Assembly: GCF_024349785.1 (NCBI RefSeq) | Contig: NZ_AP018817.1 | Coordinates: 3,007,501-3,071,500, forward strand | From: Sphingomonas bisphenolicum | GTDB lineage: Bacteria; Pseudomonadota; Alphaproteobacteria; Sphingomonadales; Sphingomonadaceae | Direction of reading: 5' to 3' | DNA length: 64,000 bases | In this document: positions 35,761 through 45,086 of the stretch, in pieces | Numbering within the stretch: position 1 is the first letter of the stretch | Layout: each line of letters begins with the position of its first letter | Made by a program: the position numbers and the translations under genes | Notes under the pieces: model-generated | The model's input: the letters and a program-made list of their open reading frames with translations, nothing else | What the model was told of the DNA's origin: nothing | The model's database searches: none

Positions 35761-37365
35761 TTACTCCCCGTCCCGCCCGTAGACATCGGGCAGGAACTGC
35801 ACCCCGCCCGCGGTCGGCACCGCGGTCAGATAGGTCAGGAACACCGGCACCGGCTGGGGCAGCGGTTCATGCTGCTCGGGCGCATCGCTGTCGGTCGTCG
35901 GCGTCTTGCCGAAGAACCAGCGCCCCAGCCGCTGCGCATCCTCCAGCCGGACGCAGCCATTGCTATAATGGCGATCCTCCTTGGCGAACAGGTCGCGCTG
36001 GGGCGTGTCGTGCAGATATATGCCCAGATCGTTGGGGAACATGAACTTGATCCGCCCCATGGCATTGGTGCCGCCGGGCAACTGCCGCACGCGCACTTCG
36101 CTCTGTCCGGCCGCCACCGCCTGCCAGTCGATCGCGCTCTGCGCCAGCGGCGCAGGATTGGCGCTCCAGTCGGACAGCGCCTCATAGTGAAGGCTTTTCA
36201 GCGACGCGCCGCTCAGTATCTTGGGCGCAACCTTGCGCTCCACCAGGTCGGACGGGATGTTCCAATAGGGGTTGAGCGTCGCATAACGGATCATCCCCGC
36301 CATCAGCGGCGTCTGCGTCTCCTTCGTGCCGGCGACGACCTTCATCGTGCCGTCCAGCGCGCCCTTGCTATAATACCAGAGCCGCGCCGAGGCCGCGTCC
36401 ACCACCACATGACGGGTCCAGGGGCCGGGCAGCACGCGCGCCCGCTCCAGATTGAGCGCCAGCAGCCGGTCGTAGCGGTCCGGCCCGTCGTTCAGCGCCG
36501 CGATCGTCATCGCGCCCGCGACGCCGTCGGGCTTGAGGCCATGGTCGGTCTGGAACGCCTTCACCTTCGCCGCCAGCGCCTTGTCATAGGCGATGCCGTC
36601 CGACAGGCCGAGCCGATGGCGCAGCAGCGTGATTTCCGGTGTCTTTCCGCCGGGGCGCAGCTTGACGCCTTCGGGGATCTGCACCGCGGGCAGTCCGCCC
36701 CATGTGTCGAGATAATGCGCCCGCGCGCTGCGCAACCGCATATAGAGCGGACTCATCCACCCGGCAGTCTGGATATAGTCGGTCAGCGACGGGGCGAGCG
36801 ATGCGGCGCGCACGATATCGGCCGGGCTGGGCGGTTTGGGTTCAGCCTCCTGGTCGATATAGCGCATCTTCACGCCCCTGGCCGGGCGGCGCATGTCGCC
36901 GACCAGCGCGGCGAAGGCGCGCGACAGAGCCAGGTCGGCGCGGGCGAGCGCTTTCGGGCTGCCCTCGGTGTCGGCCACGTCGATCAGGCGCTTGAGGTCG
37001 CGCGCGTCATAGTCGCGCGGGTTCAGGCCATCGGCCTCGCTATCCTCGATCAACGCCAGCAGCGCGTCGGCCTGCGGTCCGATGCGATCCTTTTCCACCC
37101 AGAGCGGCCAGAAGCCGCGCGGGCTGTAGAAATCCTTGAGCTTGCCGCTGACGCCCGCGCGAATTTCGGCGGCGACGCTCGATTGGGCGGCCTTGTCGGC
37201 CGCGCCACTCTGCGCCAGCGCTCCAGAAGGCACCGCGGCGGCGGCCAGCAGGCAGGCGAGCAGCGAAAGCGAAGGGGCGCGACGAACTCGCCGCGCCCGA
37301 AATACCGCGTGGATCAGCCGCGTTCTCCCCGGCGCGACGGCGGCGGAGGCGGAGGCGGCGGGCAA
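35761..37365 (-). CDS. L,D-transpeptidase, YcbB-like
   Basis: A 534-residue exported L,D-transpeptidase, which makes 3-3 crosslinks in peptidoglycan. A signal sequence, LSLLACLLAAAAVPSGALAQ, lies near residues 33-52. A YcbB-type scaffold domain follows, then a peptidoglycan-binding domain (AKVKAFQTDHGLKPDGVAGA, about 285-310). The YkuD catalytic domain ends in DRHYSNGCVRLEDAQRLGRW, with Cys near 463. The only usable start in frame ahead of the signal is TTG 37365, with CAGGGG upstream. That start lies inside the 3' end of the lipoprotein gene (52-base overlap). The function is firm and the start uncertain. Confidence 0.9.
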   Translation of the reverse strand: MPAASASAAVAPGRTRLIHAVFRARRVRRAPSLSLLACLLAAAAVPSGALAQSGAADKAAQSSVAAEIRAGVSGKLKDFYSPRGFWPLWVEKDRIGPQADALLALIEDSEADGLNPRDYDARDLKRLIDVADTEGSPKALARADLALSRAFAALVGDMRRPARGVKMRYIDQEAEPKPPSPADIVRAASLAPSLTDYIQTAGWMSPLYMRLRSARAHYLDTWGGLPAVQIPEGVKLRPGGKTPEITLLRHRLGLSDGIAYDKALAAKVKAFQTDHGLKPDGVAGAMTIAALNDGPDRYDRLLALNLERARVLPGPWTRHVVVDAASARLWYYSKGALDGTMKVVAGTKETQTPLMAGMIRYATLNPYWNIPSDLVERKVAPKILSGASLKSLHYEALSDWSANPAPLAQSAIDWQAVAAGQSEVRVRQLPGGTNAMGRIKFMFPNDLGIYLHDTPQRDLFAKEDRHYSNGCVRLEDAQRLGRWFFGKTPTTDSDAPEQHEPLPQPVPVFLTYLTAVPTAGGVQFLPDVYGRDGE

Positions 37366-37568
37366 GGCGGCCCCTGGACGGCGTGATAGATACCGTCGGC
37401 AGTATAATATCCATCGACATAGCCGTCGCCATCGCGGTCGGCGGCGACGGTTCCAGCAATGGCGCCGGGGCCGACCGGCGGCGCGGCCGTGACCGGCGCT
37501 TCATTCTTGGCGCAGGCGCTCAGCGCCAATAGACCGCCAGCGGCCAAAGCCAGATATTTATAGTGCAT
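37314..37568 (-). CDS. Small proline-tailed lipoprotein
   Basis: An 84-residue lipoprotein. The signal MHYKYLALAAGGLLALSACA has the lipobox LSAC at about 16-19. The mature part contains an Asp/Gly-rich DRDGDGYVDGYYTADGIYH, resembling a Ca2+-binding loop, and a C-terminal run of eight prolines followed by SRRGERG. ATG 37568 is preceded by AGGGAG. The final 52 bases overlap the L,D-transpeptidase start in another frame, so the two are coupled and the proline run is encoded where the other gene needs its own N-terminus. No family was recognised. Confidence 0.78.
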   Translation of the reverse strand: MHYKYLALAAGGLLALSACAKNEAPVTAAPPVGPGAIAGTVAADRDGDGYVDGYYTADGIYHAVQGPPCPPPPPPPPSRRGERG

Positions 37569-37758
37569 AAAAACTCCCTGAACGCCCCAGGCGGCAGGCC
37601 GCCTTACGCCGTTAGACTCCTCGCCGCGACTCATGCGGCTCGACGTCAACGTGCAGGCACGGAATAAAATCCATTACCCGATCGAAATGACGATAAAGCG
37701 TGGCCTATCAGCGCCGAACCGCCATAGGAGAAAGAAGGTGTTCCCGCGCCCATTAGAT

Positions 37759-38634
37759 TCAGGCGACCCATTCCGCCGACGGGATGCCCTGCGCATAAAG
37801 CAGCACCGACAGGTCGCCATGGACGATCTCGGCCGCGGCGGCGGCGCGCGTCACCGGCTTGGCATGATAGGCGACGCCCAGCCCCGCGCCCTGGATCATC
37901 GGAATGTCGTTGGCGCCGTCCCCAACCGCCAGCGTCAGCGCCCGGTCGATGCCGCCCGCGATCGCCGCCTCCAGTTCGGTCCGTTTGCGCGCGGCGTCCA
38001 CGATCGGCGTGGTGACGGTGCCCAGAAGCGCGCCGTCGGCAATCTCCAGCACATTGGCCACATTGGCGTCGAAACCGATCTCCGCCCCCACCGGCCCGGT
38101 GAAGCGGGTGAAGCCGCCCGACACAAGCAAAGTCTTCGCGCCCCGCGCCTTCATCGTGCGGACCAGCGCCTTGGCGCCGCCCATGATGACCACCCGTTCC
38201 TCGCGGCACTGATCGATGGCGCTGTCGGGCAAGCCCTTCAACAACGCGACCCGGCCATGCAGCGCGCCTTCGAAATCCAGTTCGCCGCGCATCGCCCGCT
38301 CTGTGATCTCGGCAATCTGCGGCTTGATCCCGGCATAGTCGGCCAGTTCGTCGATGCACTCGACCGTAATCATGGTGGAATCCATGTCGGCGATCAGCAT
38401 CGTCTTTGCGCGGGTCGCAACCGACTGGACGATCACGTCTACCTTATCGCCCACGCCGTTCAACGCCGCGCGGGCCGCGACCGGATCGCCGGCGAAGAAG
38501 ATATCGGCCGCCTTGCTGTCATCCAGCCATGCGACATCGCCCGGCTGGCATCCGGCTTCGCGCAACCGGTCTACGGCCTGTGCAATATCCCCCTGCCCGA
38601 TCGAGCCACTTGCCACTAAGGTCGCGACGAACAT
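37759..38634 (-). CDS. serB: Phosphoserine phosphatase
   Basis: SerB dephosphorylates phosphoserine in the last step of serine synthesis. The 291 residues comprise a short N-terminal ACT-like region and an HAD phosphatase domain: motif [21 protein letters not shown] (nucleophile Asp near 84), motif [20 protein letters not shown], motif [23 protein letters not shown]. The start is ATG 38634, whose CATG is shared with the miaA start on the other strand. The upstream open part of the frame lies within miaA and has no family resemblance. Confidence 0.95.
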   Translation of the reverse strand: MFVATLVASGSIGQGDIAQAVDRLREAGCQPGDVAWLDDSKAADIFFAGDPVAARAALNGVGDKVDVIVQSVATRAKTMLIADMDSTMITVECIDELADYAGIKPQIAEITERAMRGELDFEGALHGRVALLKGLPDSAIDQCREERVVIMGGAKALVRTMKARGAKTLLVSGGFTRFTGPVGAEIGFDANVANVLEIADGALLGTVTTPIVDAARKRTELEAAIAGGIDRALTLAVGDGANDIPMIQGAGLGVAYHAKPVTRAAAAAEIVHGDLSVLLYAQGIPSAEWVA

Positions 38635-39577
38635 GCACACTCCTGAACCATCATCGGGCGAATCCCGCCCCCGCGTCGCGCTTATTGCCGGGCCGACCGC
38701 CAGCGGCAAGAGCGCGCTCGCCATCGCGCTCGCCAAGGCCACGGGCGGCGTCGTCATCAATGCCGACGCCAGCCAGGTCTATACGGACCTTGCGATCCTG
38801 TCCGCCCGCCCCTCAGCCGAAGAGATGGGCGATGTGCCCCATCGACTGTTCGGCCATATCGACGGGGCGGAAGCCTGCACCGCGCCGCGCTGGGCGGCCG
38901 AGGCGAAGGCGGAGATCGCCGCCGCCCATGCGGCGGGCAAGCTGCCGGTGCTGGTCGGTGGCACCGGCCTCTATATCCGCACGCTGCTGGACGGCATCGC
39001 CCCGGTGCCGGACATCGACCTCGACATCCGCGCCACCGTGCGCGCCCTGCCGGTCGCCGACGCCCATGCCGCGCTGACCCGCGAAGACCCCGAAGCCGCC
39101 GCCCGCCTTGCCCCGGCCGACACCACCCGCGTCGCCCGCGCGCTGGAGGTGGTGCGCTCGACCGGCCGCCCGCTTCAGCAATGGCAGCAGCATAAGGCAG
39201 GCGGCATCGCGGGCCGCATCACCCTGGCCCCCATGATCCTGCGCCCGCCACGCGACTGGCTGATCGACCGCTGCGAACGGCGCTTTGCGCAGATGATCGA
39301 ACAGGGCGCGGTGGCGGAAGTGGCGGCGCTGCTGATCCGCAACCTCCATCCCGACCTGCCGGTGATGCGCGCGATCGGCGTGCCGGACATCGCGGCCTAT
39401 CTGCGCGGAGACAGCGATCTGGACATCTGTATCGCCAAGGCGAGCCTGGCCACCCGCCAATATGCCAAGCGGCAATATACCTGGTTCACCAACCAGCCCC
39501 CACCCGCCTGGCCGCGCGAAGAACGAGAGATAGATGCTAAAATCATTGATGAATTAGCAACTAAATTACAACAATAG
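38633..39577 (+). CDS. miaA: tRNA dimethylallyltransferase
   Basis: MiaA adds a dimethylallyl group to A37 of tRNAs reading U-starting codons. The 314 residues contain the P-loop [17 protein letters not shown] (residues 17-33), [20 protein letters not shown] with the acceptor-binding Asp, the [13 protein letters not shown] segment, and the conserved [13 protein letters not shown] near residue 285. The start ATG 38633 lies within the palindrome CATG that is also the serB start codon on the opposite strand, leaving no intergenic space. The promoter must lie inside serB. Confidence 0.94.
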   Translation: MHTPEPSSGESRPRVALIAGPTASGKSALAIALAKATGGVVINADASQVYTDLAILSARPSAEEMGDVPHRLFGHIDGAEACTAPRWAAEAKAEIAAAHAAGKLPVLVGGTGLYIRTLLDGIAPVPDIDLDIRATVRALPVADAHAALTREDPEAAARLAPADTTRVARALEVVRSTGRPLQQWQQHKAGGIAGRITLAPMILRPPRDWLIDRCERRFAQMIEQGAVAEVAALLIRNLHPDLPVMRAIGVPDIAAYLRGDSDLDICIAKASLATRQYAKRQYTWFTNQPPPAWPREEREIDAKIIDELATKLQQ

Positions 39578-39580
39578 GGG

Positions 39581-39609
39581 TTGACCCGTCATTTTATGTC
39601 CACTAGAGG
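39581..39609 (+). promoter_or_regulatory. Possible promoter of the ilvB operon
   Basis: TTGACC at 39581-39586 and TAGAGG at 39604-39609 are separated by 17 bases, 73 bases before the ilvB start. The -35 is good and the -10 poor. The position right after miaA is sensible. Confidence 0.4.
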
Positions 39610-39681
39610 CAGCCTCCTTGCCATCGCAGGCGTGCTGTCGCAAAGGACGTCGCCCTGCACCCAGAACAGAAGGATTTTATC

Positions 39682-41433
39682 GTGGCCGAAAAGAGCGGCG
39701 CGGACATATTGGTCGAATGCCTGATCGATCTCGGTGTCGAGGTCGTGTTCGGCTATCCCGGCGGCGCGGTGCTGCCGATTTATGACGCGCTCTACAATCA
39801 TCCCACGATCAAGCATGTGCTGGTCCGCCACGAACAGGGCGCGACCCACATGGCGGAGGGCTATGCCCGGTCAACCGGCAAGCCCGGCGTCGTGCTGGTC
39901 ACATCCGGCCCCGGCGCGACCAATGCCGTCACCGGCATTACCGACGCGCTGATGGATTCGATCCCCATGGTCGTCATCACCGGCCAGGTGCCAACGCAAC
40001 TGATCGGCACCGACGCCTTCCAGGAAGCCGACACGATCGGCATCACGCGCCACTGTTCGAAGCACAACTATCTGGTCAAGTCGCCGGCCAAGCTGGCCGA
40101 GGTCGTGCATGAGGCGTTTCATATCGCCACCACCGGCCGCCCCGGCCCGGTCGTCGTGGATATCCCCAAGAACGTCCAGATCGCGACCGCGCCCTATGCG
40201 AAGCCGGAACTGAAGGTCCATGCCAGCTACCATCCGCAGACAAAGGCGGATGCGGCGGGCATCGACGCGGCGGTCGAAATGCTGGCGGCGGCGGAACGGC
40301 CGATCCTCTATACCGGCGGCGGCGTCATCAATGCCGGGCCGCAGGCGAGCGCCTTGCTGCGCGAACTGGCGGCGCTGACGGGCGCGCCCGTCACCTCGAC
40401 CCTGATGGGTCTGGGCGCTTATCCCGCGTCCGGGGACGCATGGCTGGGGATGCTGGGGATGCACGGCACCTATGAAGCCAATTGGGCGATGAATCAGGCG
40501 GACCTGATCCTGTGCATCGGCGCGCGCTTCGACGATCGCGTGACGGGCCGACTGGATGCCTTTGCGCCCAACAGCCGCAAGGTCCATATCGACATCGACC
40601 GCAGCTCGATCAACAAGATCGTCGATGTCGATGTCGCCATCGTCGCCGACGTCGCCAGCGCGCTGGACGACATGATCGCGCTGTGGAAGCAGCGCGGGCA
40701 CCAGAAGGCGGACCTGACGCAATGGTGGGCGCGGATCGACGGCTGGCGCGCGAAGCGCAGCCTGGACTATGCCGAAAACGGCGTCGAGATCATGCCCCAG
40801 CGCGCGATCGCCGACCTGTACAAGGCGACCCAGGCGACCGGCAAGGACGTCATCATCACCACCGAAGTCGGCCAGCACCAGATGTGGGCGGCCCAGCATT
40901 TCGGCTTTGAGGCGCCCAATAAATGGCTGACCTCGGGCGGGCTTGGCACCATGGGCTATGGCTTCCCGGCCGCCATCGGCGCGCAGATGGGCAATGCCGA
41001 CAGCCTGTGCATCTGCATCGCGGGCGACGCCTCGGTCCAGATGAACATCCAGGAACTGGGCACGGCCAGCCAGTATCGCCTGCCGGTGAAGCTGTTCATC
41101 CTCAACAATGAATATATGGGCATGGTCCGCCAGTGGCAGGAACTGACCTATGAAAGCCGCTATTCCAACAGCTATTCGGACAGCCTGCCCGATTTCGTGA
41201 AGCTGGGCGAAGCCTATGGCTGGACCGGCATCCGCATCGAGGGGCCGCAGGAGCTGGAAGCCGGCATCCGCCAGATGCTGGAAACCGACGGCCCGGTGAT
41301 CGTCGATTGCCGCGTCGCCAAAATGTCCAACTGCTTCCCGATGATCCCGTCGGGCGCGGCGCACACCGACATGCTGCTCGACCCCAGCCAGGTCGAAGGC
41401 GTGATGTCGGACGAGGCGAAGGCGCTCGTATGA
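39682..41433 (+). CDS. ilvB: Acetolactate synthase, large catalytic subunit
   Basis: This 583-residue TPP- and FAD-dependent enzyme condenses pyruvate into acetolactate or acetohydroxybutyrate, the first common step of Val/Leu/Ile synthesis. VVFGYPGGAVLPIYDALYNH is at the N-terminus, with the catalytic Glu in VRHEQGATHMAEGYAR (about 55). The TPP/Mg site GDASVQMNIQELGTASQYRL, ending in NNEYMGMV, lies near 450-480. The start is GTG 39682 behind AGAAGGA. The small subunit ilvN is separated from it by a 119-codon unknown gene. Confidence 0.97.
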   Translation: MAEKSGADILVECLIDLGVEVVFGYPGGAVLPIYDALYNHPTIKHVLVRHEQGATHMAEGYARSTGKPGVVLVTSGPGATNAVTGITDALMDSIPMVVITGQVPTQLIGTDAFQEADTIGITRHCSKHNYLVKSPAKLAEVVHEAFHIATTGRPGPVVVDIPKNVQIATAPYAKPELKVHASYHPQTKADAAGIDAAVEMLAAAERPILYTGGGVINAGPQASALLRELAALTGAPVTSTLMGLGAYPASGDAWLGMLGMHGTYEANWAMNQADLILCIGARFDDRVTGRLDAFAPNSRKVHIDIDRSSINKIVDVDVAIVADVASALDDMIALWKQRGHQKADLTQWWARIDGWRAKRSLDYAENGVEIMPQRAIADLYKATQATGKDVIITTEVGQHQMWAAQHFGFEAPNKWLTSGGLGTMGYGFPAAIGAQMGNADSLCICIAGDASVQMNIQELGTASQYRLPVKLFILNNEYMGMVRQWQELTYESRYSNSYSDSLPDFVKLGEAYGWTGIRIEGPQELEAGIRQMLETDGPVIVDCRVAKMSNCFPMIPSGAAHTDMLLDPSQVEGVMSDEAKALV

Positions 41434-41443
41434 TGGCCATCCT

Positions 41444-41803
41444 GTGACGCAGCATCTGAAGCTCCGCATCCATGTGACGGAGCCCTGGGATTTCGAACGG
41501 ATCGCGGGCATGGCCGACATCACCGGCTGGACCACCGATCATGCCGACCCGGACAATGAGGAATGGGAAGTGCATCTGGACGAAGGGTTCGATTTTCACG
41601 AGCGGCATATCGGCACATTGCTGGCCGGTCCCCGCTATGTGGGCGAACATCTGGTCCGCATGTTCGATGCGGTGACGGGTTTTCCCGTTCGCCTCGCCCA
41701 TCGGCAGGACGGCGGCTGGCACTATGCCTTCACCGCGATGATTTCGCAGCGCTATGACGATCATGATGATGGCGCGGTTACGGATAACGGGACAAGCATC
41801 TGA
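41444..41803 (+). CDS. Unknown protein between ilvB and ilvN
   Basis: A 119-residue soluble, acidic, His- and Trp-rich protein (WDFERIAGMADITGWTTDHA; DEGFDFHERHIGTLLAGPRY). It starts at GTG 41444, ten bases after ilvB, and its TGA overlaps the ilvN start (TGATG), so it is part of the operon and translationally coupled. There is no signal peptide or membrane segment. I do not recognise a family. Composition and codon use match its neighbours, so it looks like a real resident gene rather than an insertion. Confidence 0.72.
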   Translation: MTQHLKLRIHVTEPWDFERIAGMADITGWTTDHADPDNEEWEVHLDEGFDFHERHIGTLLAGPRYVGEHLVRMFDAVTGFPVRLAHRQDGGWHYAFTAMISQRYDDHDDGAVTDNGTSI

Positions 41804-42318
41804 TGCATATCCAGGAAGAACTCAGCCAGCGGCACGTTCTGTCGCTGACCGTTTCGAACGAGGCGGGCATATTGGCGCGCATCGCGGGCCTGTTCACCGC
41901 GCGCGGCTATAATATCGACAGCCTGACCGTGGCGGACATCACGCAGGACCATGGCGTCAGCCGCATCACCATCGTCACCAACGGCCCGCCCAAGGTGATC
42001 GACCAGATCATCGCCCAGCTCGACCGGCTGGTGCCGGTGCACAAGGTGACCGACCTGACCGAAGCCGGTCCGTTCGTCGAGCGCGAACTGGCGCTGGTGA
42101 AGGTCGCGGGCACGGGCGAGGACCGGATCGAGGCGCTGCGCCTGGCCGACGTGTTCCGCGCCAAGGTGGTCGATACGACGATCGAGAGCTTCATCTTCGA
42201 GATTACCGGCACCACCGACAAGATCGACAATTTCGTCGCCCTGATGCGCCAGATCGGCCTGGTCGAAGTCGGCCGCACCGGCGTCGTCGGCCTGATCCGC
42301 GGAAAAGAGGCGAACTGA
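41803..42318 (+). CDS. ilvN: Acetolactate synthase, small regulatory subunit
   Basis: This 171-residue subunit confers valine feedback control on acetolactate synthase. An N-terminal ACT domain is seen in HVLSLTVSNEAGILARIAGL, then FTARGYNIDSLTVADI (residues 8-45). The C-terminal ALS_ss_C domain contains RELALVKVAGTGEDRIEALR and FIFEITGTTDKIDNFVALMR. The start ATG 41803 overlaps the previous stop by one base (TGATG). ilvC follows after a 193-base repeat-rich spacer. Confidence 0.96.
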   Translation: MHIQEELSQRHVLSLTVSNEAGILARIAGLFTARGYNIDSLTVADITQDHGVSRITIVTNGPPKVIDQIIAQLDRLVPVHKVTDLTEAGPFVERELALVKVAGTGEDRIEALRLADVFRAKVVDTTIESFIFEITGTTDKIDNFVALMRQIGLVEVGRTGVVGLIRGKEAN

Positions 42319-42321
42319 TTT

Positions 42322-43531
<1,210 letters not shown>

Positions 43532-43546
43532 GTCCCAGATGAAAGC

Positions 43547-43574
43547 GTAACCGGAACGATCCGTTTCCGGTTAC
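43547..43574 (+). terminator. Hairpin after ilvC
   Basis: The 10-bp stem GTAACCGGAA / TTCCGGTTAC has an 8-base loop and lies 16 bases after the ilvC stop. It has no clear U-tract (GGCTCTGG follows). A second stem GGGGCG / CGCCCC (43592-43597, 43614-43619) follows. Together they probably end the ilvC transcript. Confidence 0.55.
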
Positions 43575-43645
43575 GGCTCTGGCGCAATCGAGGGGCGTGG
43601 CTTATTCAAGCTGCGCCCCTTGAGCGTTTACGGAGAGTCTGTCTC

Positions 43646-44269
43646 ATGAAGAAATTTCTGATCCCCGCCGCCGCCTTCATCGCCATTGCGGGTGGCACCG
43701 TCGTCGTCGCCCAGATGCCGACCGCCGCGCCGGGTTCGAAGGACGTCGCCAAAGTCACCGGCGGCACCTACAAGGTCGATGGCGGCCATACCCAGGTCGT
43801 CTTCGCCTGGGACCATATGGGCTTCACCAATAATGCCGGCACCATCGCCGAGCCGACCGGCACGCTGACCCTGGACAAGGCGAACCCCGCCGCATCCAAG
43901 GTGTCGGTCGAATTCACCATCGCCAATCTGCGCACCGGCGTGGCGAAGCTGGACGAGCATCTGATGAAGGCCGACTTCTTCGACGCCGCCAAGTTCCCGA
44001 CCGCGACCTTCGTGTCCACCAGCGTGAAGCCAGAAGGCGCGAGCGGCGCCGAAATCACCGGCAACCTGACCATCAAGGGCGTGACCAAGCCCGTCACGCT
44101 GGACGCCGAATTTTACGGCGCTGGCGTGCAGCCGATGAGCAAGAAGGAAAATGTCGGCTTCGTCGCCACCGGCACGATCAAGCGCAGCGACTTCGGCATG
44201 GGCTATGGCGTGCCGGTCGTCGGCGACGCGATCGAATTGAAGATCATCGCCGGCTTCGAAAAGCAATAA
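43646..44269 (+). CDS. YceI-family periplasmic protein
   Basis: A 207-residue exported lipocalin-like YceI protein. The signal peptide MKKFLIPAAAFIAIAGGTVV is followed by the YceI domain: TYKVDGGHTQVVFAWDHMG, VSVEFTIANLRTGVAKLDEH, FFDAAKFPTATFVSTSVKP, GNLTIKGVTKPVTLDAEFYG. Family members bind isoprenoid or other amphiphilic ligands; no enzyme activity is established. It lies 3 bases upstream of a second YceI gene, so the two are a tandem operon. Confidence 0.92.
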   Translation: MKKFLIPAAAFIAIAGGTVVVAQMPTAAPGSKDVAKVTGGTYKVDGGHTQVVFAWDHMGFTNNAGTIAEPTGTLTLDKANPAASKVSVEFTIANLRTGVAKLDEHLMKADFFDAAKFPTATFVSTSVKPEGASGAEITGNLTIKGVTKPVTLDAEFYGAGVQPMSKKENVGFVATGTIKRSDFGMGYGVPVVGDAIELKIIAGFEKQ

Positions 44270-44272
44270 GCC

Positions 44273-44872
44273 GTGCGCCGTCCGGCGCAAGCCGCGCTGC
44301 TTCTGAGCATCGTCGCGCTTGCGCCGGCGGCCACCGCGCCGACGCCCCTCTATGCGCCCGGTACTTATCGGGTCGATAACCTAGCGACCAGGGCGCATTT
44401 CCATGTAAAAGCGCTGGTCGGCGGCTATGAAGGCGACTTCGTCGCGCCCGAAGGCGCGGTGGTGATCGACCCTGCCCAGCCCGACCGCGCGACCGTCGAC
44501 ATCAGCTTCCCGGTCGAAAAGCTGACCACCGGCGACGCCTCCACCGACGCGATGCTGAAAGGCGACAGCTTCTTCGACATGGCGAAATTTCCCACCATCC
44601 GCTTCATGGCGCAAAATGCCCCGCTGGCGCGCAGCGATGCGCCCACGCCCATTGCCGGCGAACTGACGATGCACGGGCAGACCCGTCCCGTCACTCTCTC
44701 CGTCCGGCTGGTCGGTACGACCCCGGACGAAGCGCCGGGCCTGTCCACCATGCATTTCTCCGGCGCCATGACGGTCGAACGCAGCCAGTTCGGCATGGGC
44801 TTCGGCCGCCCATTCGTGTCCGACAAGGTGGACCTCAGCGTCGACGCCATTTTCAGCCGCGCCCAATTATGA
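44273..44872 (+). CDS. Second YceI-family periplasmic protein
   Basis: A 199-residue YceI protein, diverged from its neighbour. The signal peptide MRRPAQAALLLSIVALAPAA is followed by GTYRVDNLATRAHFHVKALV, SFFDMAKFPTIRFMAQNAPL and GELTMHGQTRPVTLSVRLVG. The start is GTG 44273, three bases after the first YceI stop. The pair probably arose by duplication; the low identity (visible mainly at the FFDxAKFPT motif) makes it old. The leuA leader begins 40 bases after its stop. Confidence 0.88.
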   Translation: MRRPAQAALLLSIVALAPAATAPTPLYAPGTYRVDNLATRAHFHVKALVGGYEGDFVAPEGAVVIDPAQPDRATVDISFPVEKLTTGDASTDAMLKGDSFFDMAKFPTIRFMAQNAPLARSDAPTPIAGELTMHGQTRPVTLSVRLVGTTPDEAPGLSTMHFSGAMTVERSQFGMGFGRPFVSDKVDLSVDAIFSRAQL

Positions 44873-44912
44873 GCTTTACCCCTCCCCCACAAAAGGGGTA
44901 AGGGGACGCATC

Positions 44913-44960
44913 ATGCAGAGCGTCAGCCTTCTTACCCTGCTACGACTTACACGCCCTTAG
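44913..44960 (+). CDS. Leucine-rich leader peptide of leuA
   Basis: A 15-codon reading frame, MQSVSLLTLLRLTRP, with five leucine codons among seven positions (CTT CTT ... CTG CTA ... CTT at 44928-44948). ATG 44913 has an AGGGGA Shine-Dalgarno 7 bases upstream. It ends at TAG inside a hairpin followed by GTTTTT, 127 bases before leuA. The Leu enrichment directly ahead of 2-isopropylmalate synthase is what a transcription attenuator of the leuL type requires. It is read from sequence only. Confidence 0.8.
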   Translation: MQSVSLLTLLRLTRP

Positions 44961-45035
44961 GCGTGGTTTTTATGCTGCCTTTCGACTATGGGCAGCACCG
45001 ATCCGCCTAAGGGCATTCATCGCAGTCAAGTCGTA
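44950..45035 (+). promoter_or_regulatory. leuA attenuator: short terminator and competing long stem
   Basis: The short hairpin CACGCC (44950-44955) / GGCGTG (44960-44965) is followed by GTTTTT, a compact terminator. Competing pairings use the same strand: GCCCTTAGGC (44953-44962) is the exact reverse complement of 45005-45014, and TACGACTT (44941-44948) of 45028-45035, with TGCTGCC/GGCAGCA (44973-44979, 44991-44997) nested inside. The leader's Leu codons lie in the 5' strand of the long stem, so ribosome position could choose between folds. Confidence 0.7.
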
Positions 45036-45086
45036 TACCGGAAAGCGCCGACCCGCGCGCCGCTGGCAAAGAAGTAGTTTGATCCC

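Noticed and set aside
39596..39730. Possible branched-chain leader peptide (MSTRGSLLAIAGVLSQ) before ilvB
   Set aside because: It has several Leu/Ile/Val codons, but no ribosome site at a good distance, no hairpin with a U-tract, and the frame runs into the ilvB coding region. The -10 element of the likely promoter also overlaps its start.
44876..44901. TTACCCCT/AGGGGTAA hairpin as terminator of the YceI genes
   Set aside because: The 8-bp stem is real but it is followed by GGGGACGC with no U-tract, and its 3' side supplies the leader's ribosome site, so a regulatory or incidental role is as likely.
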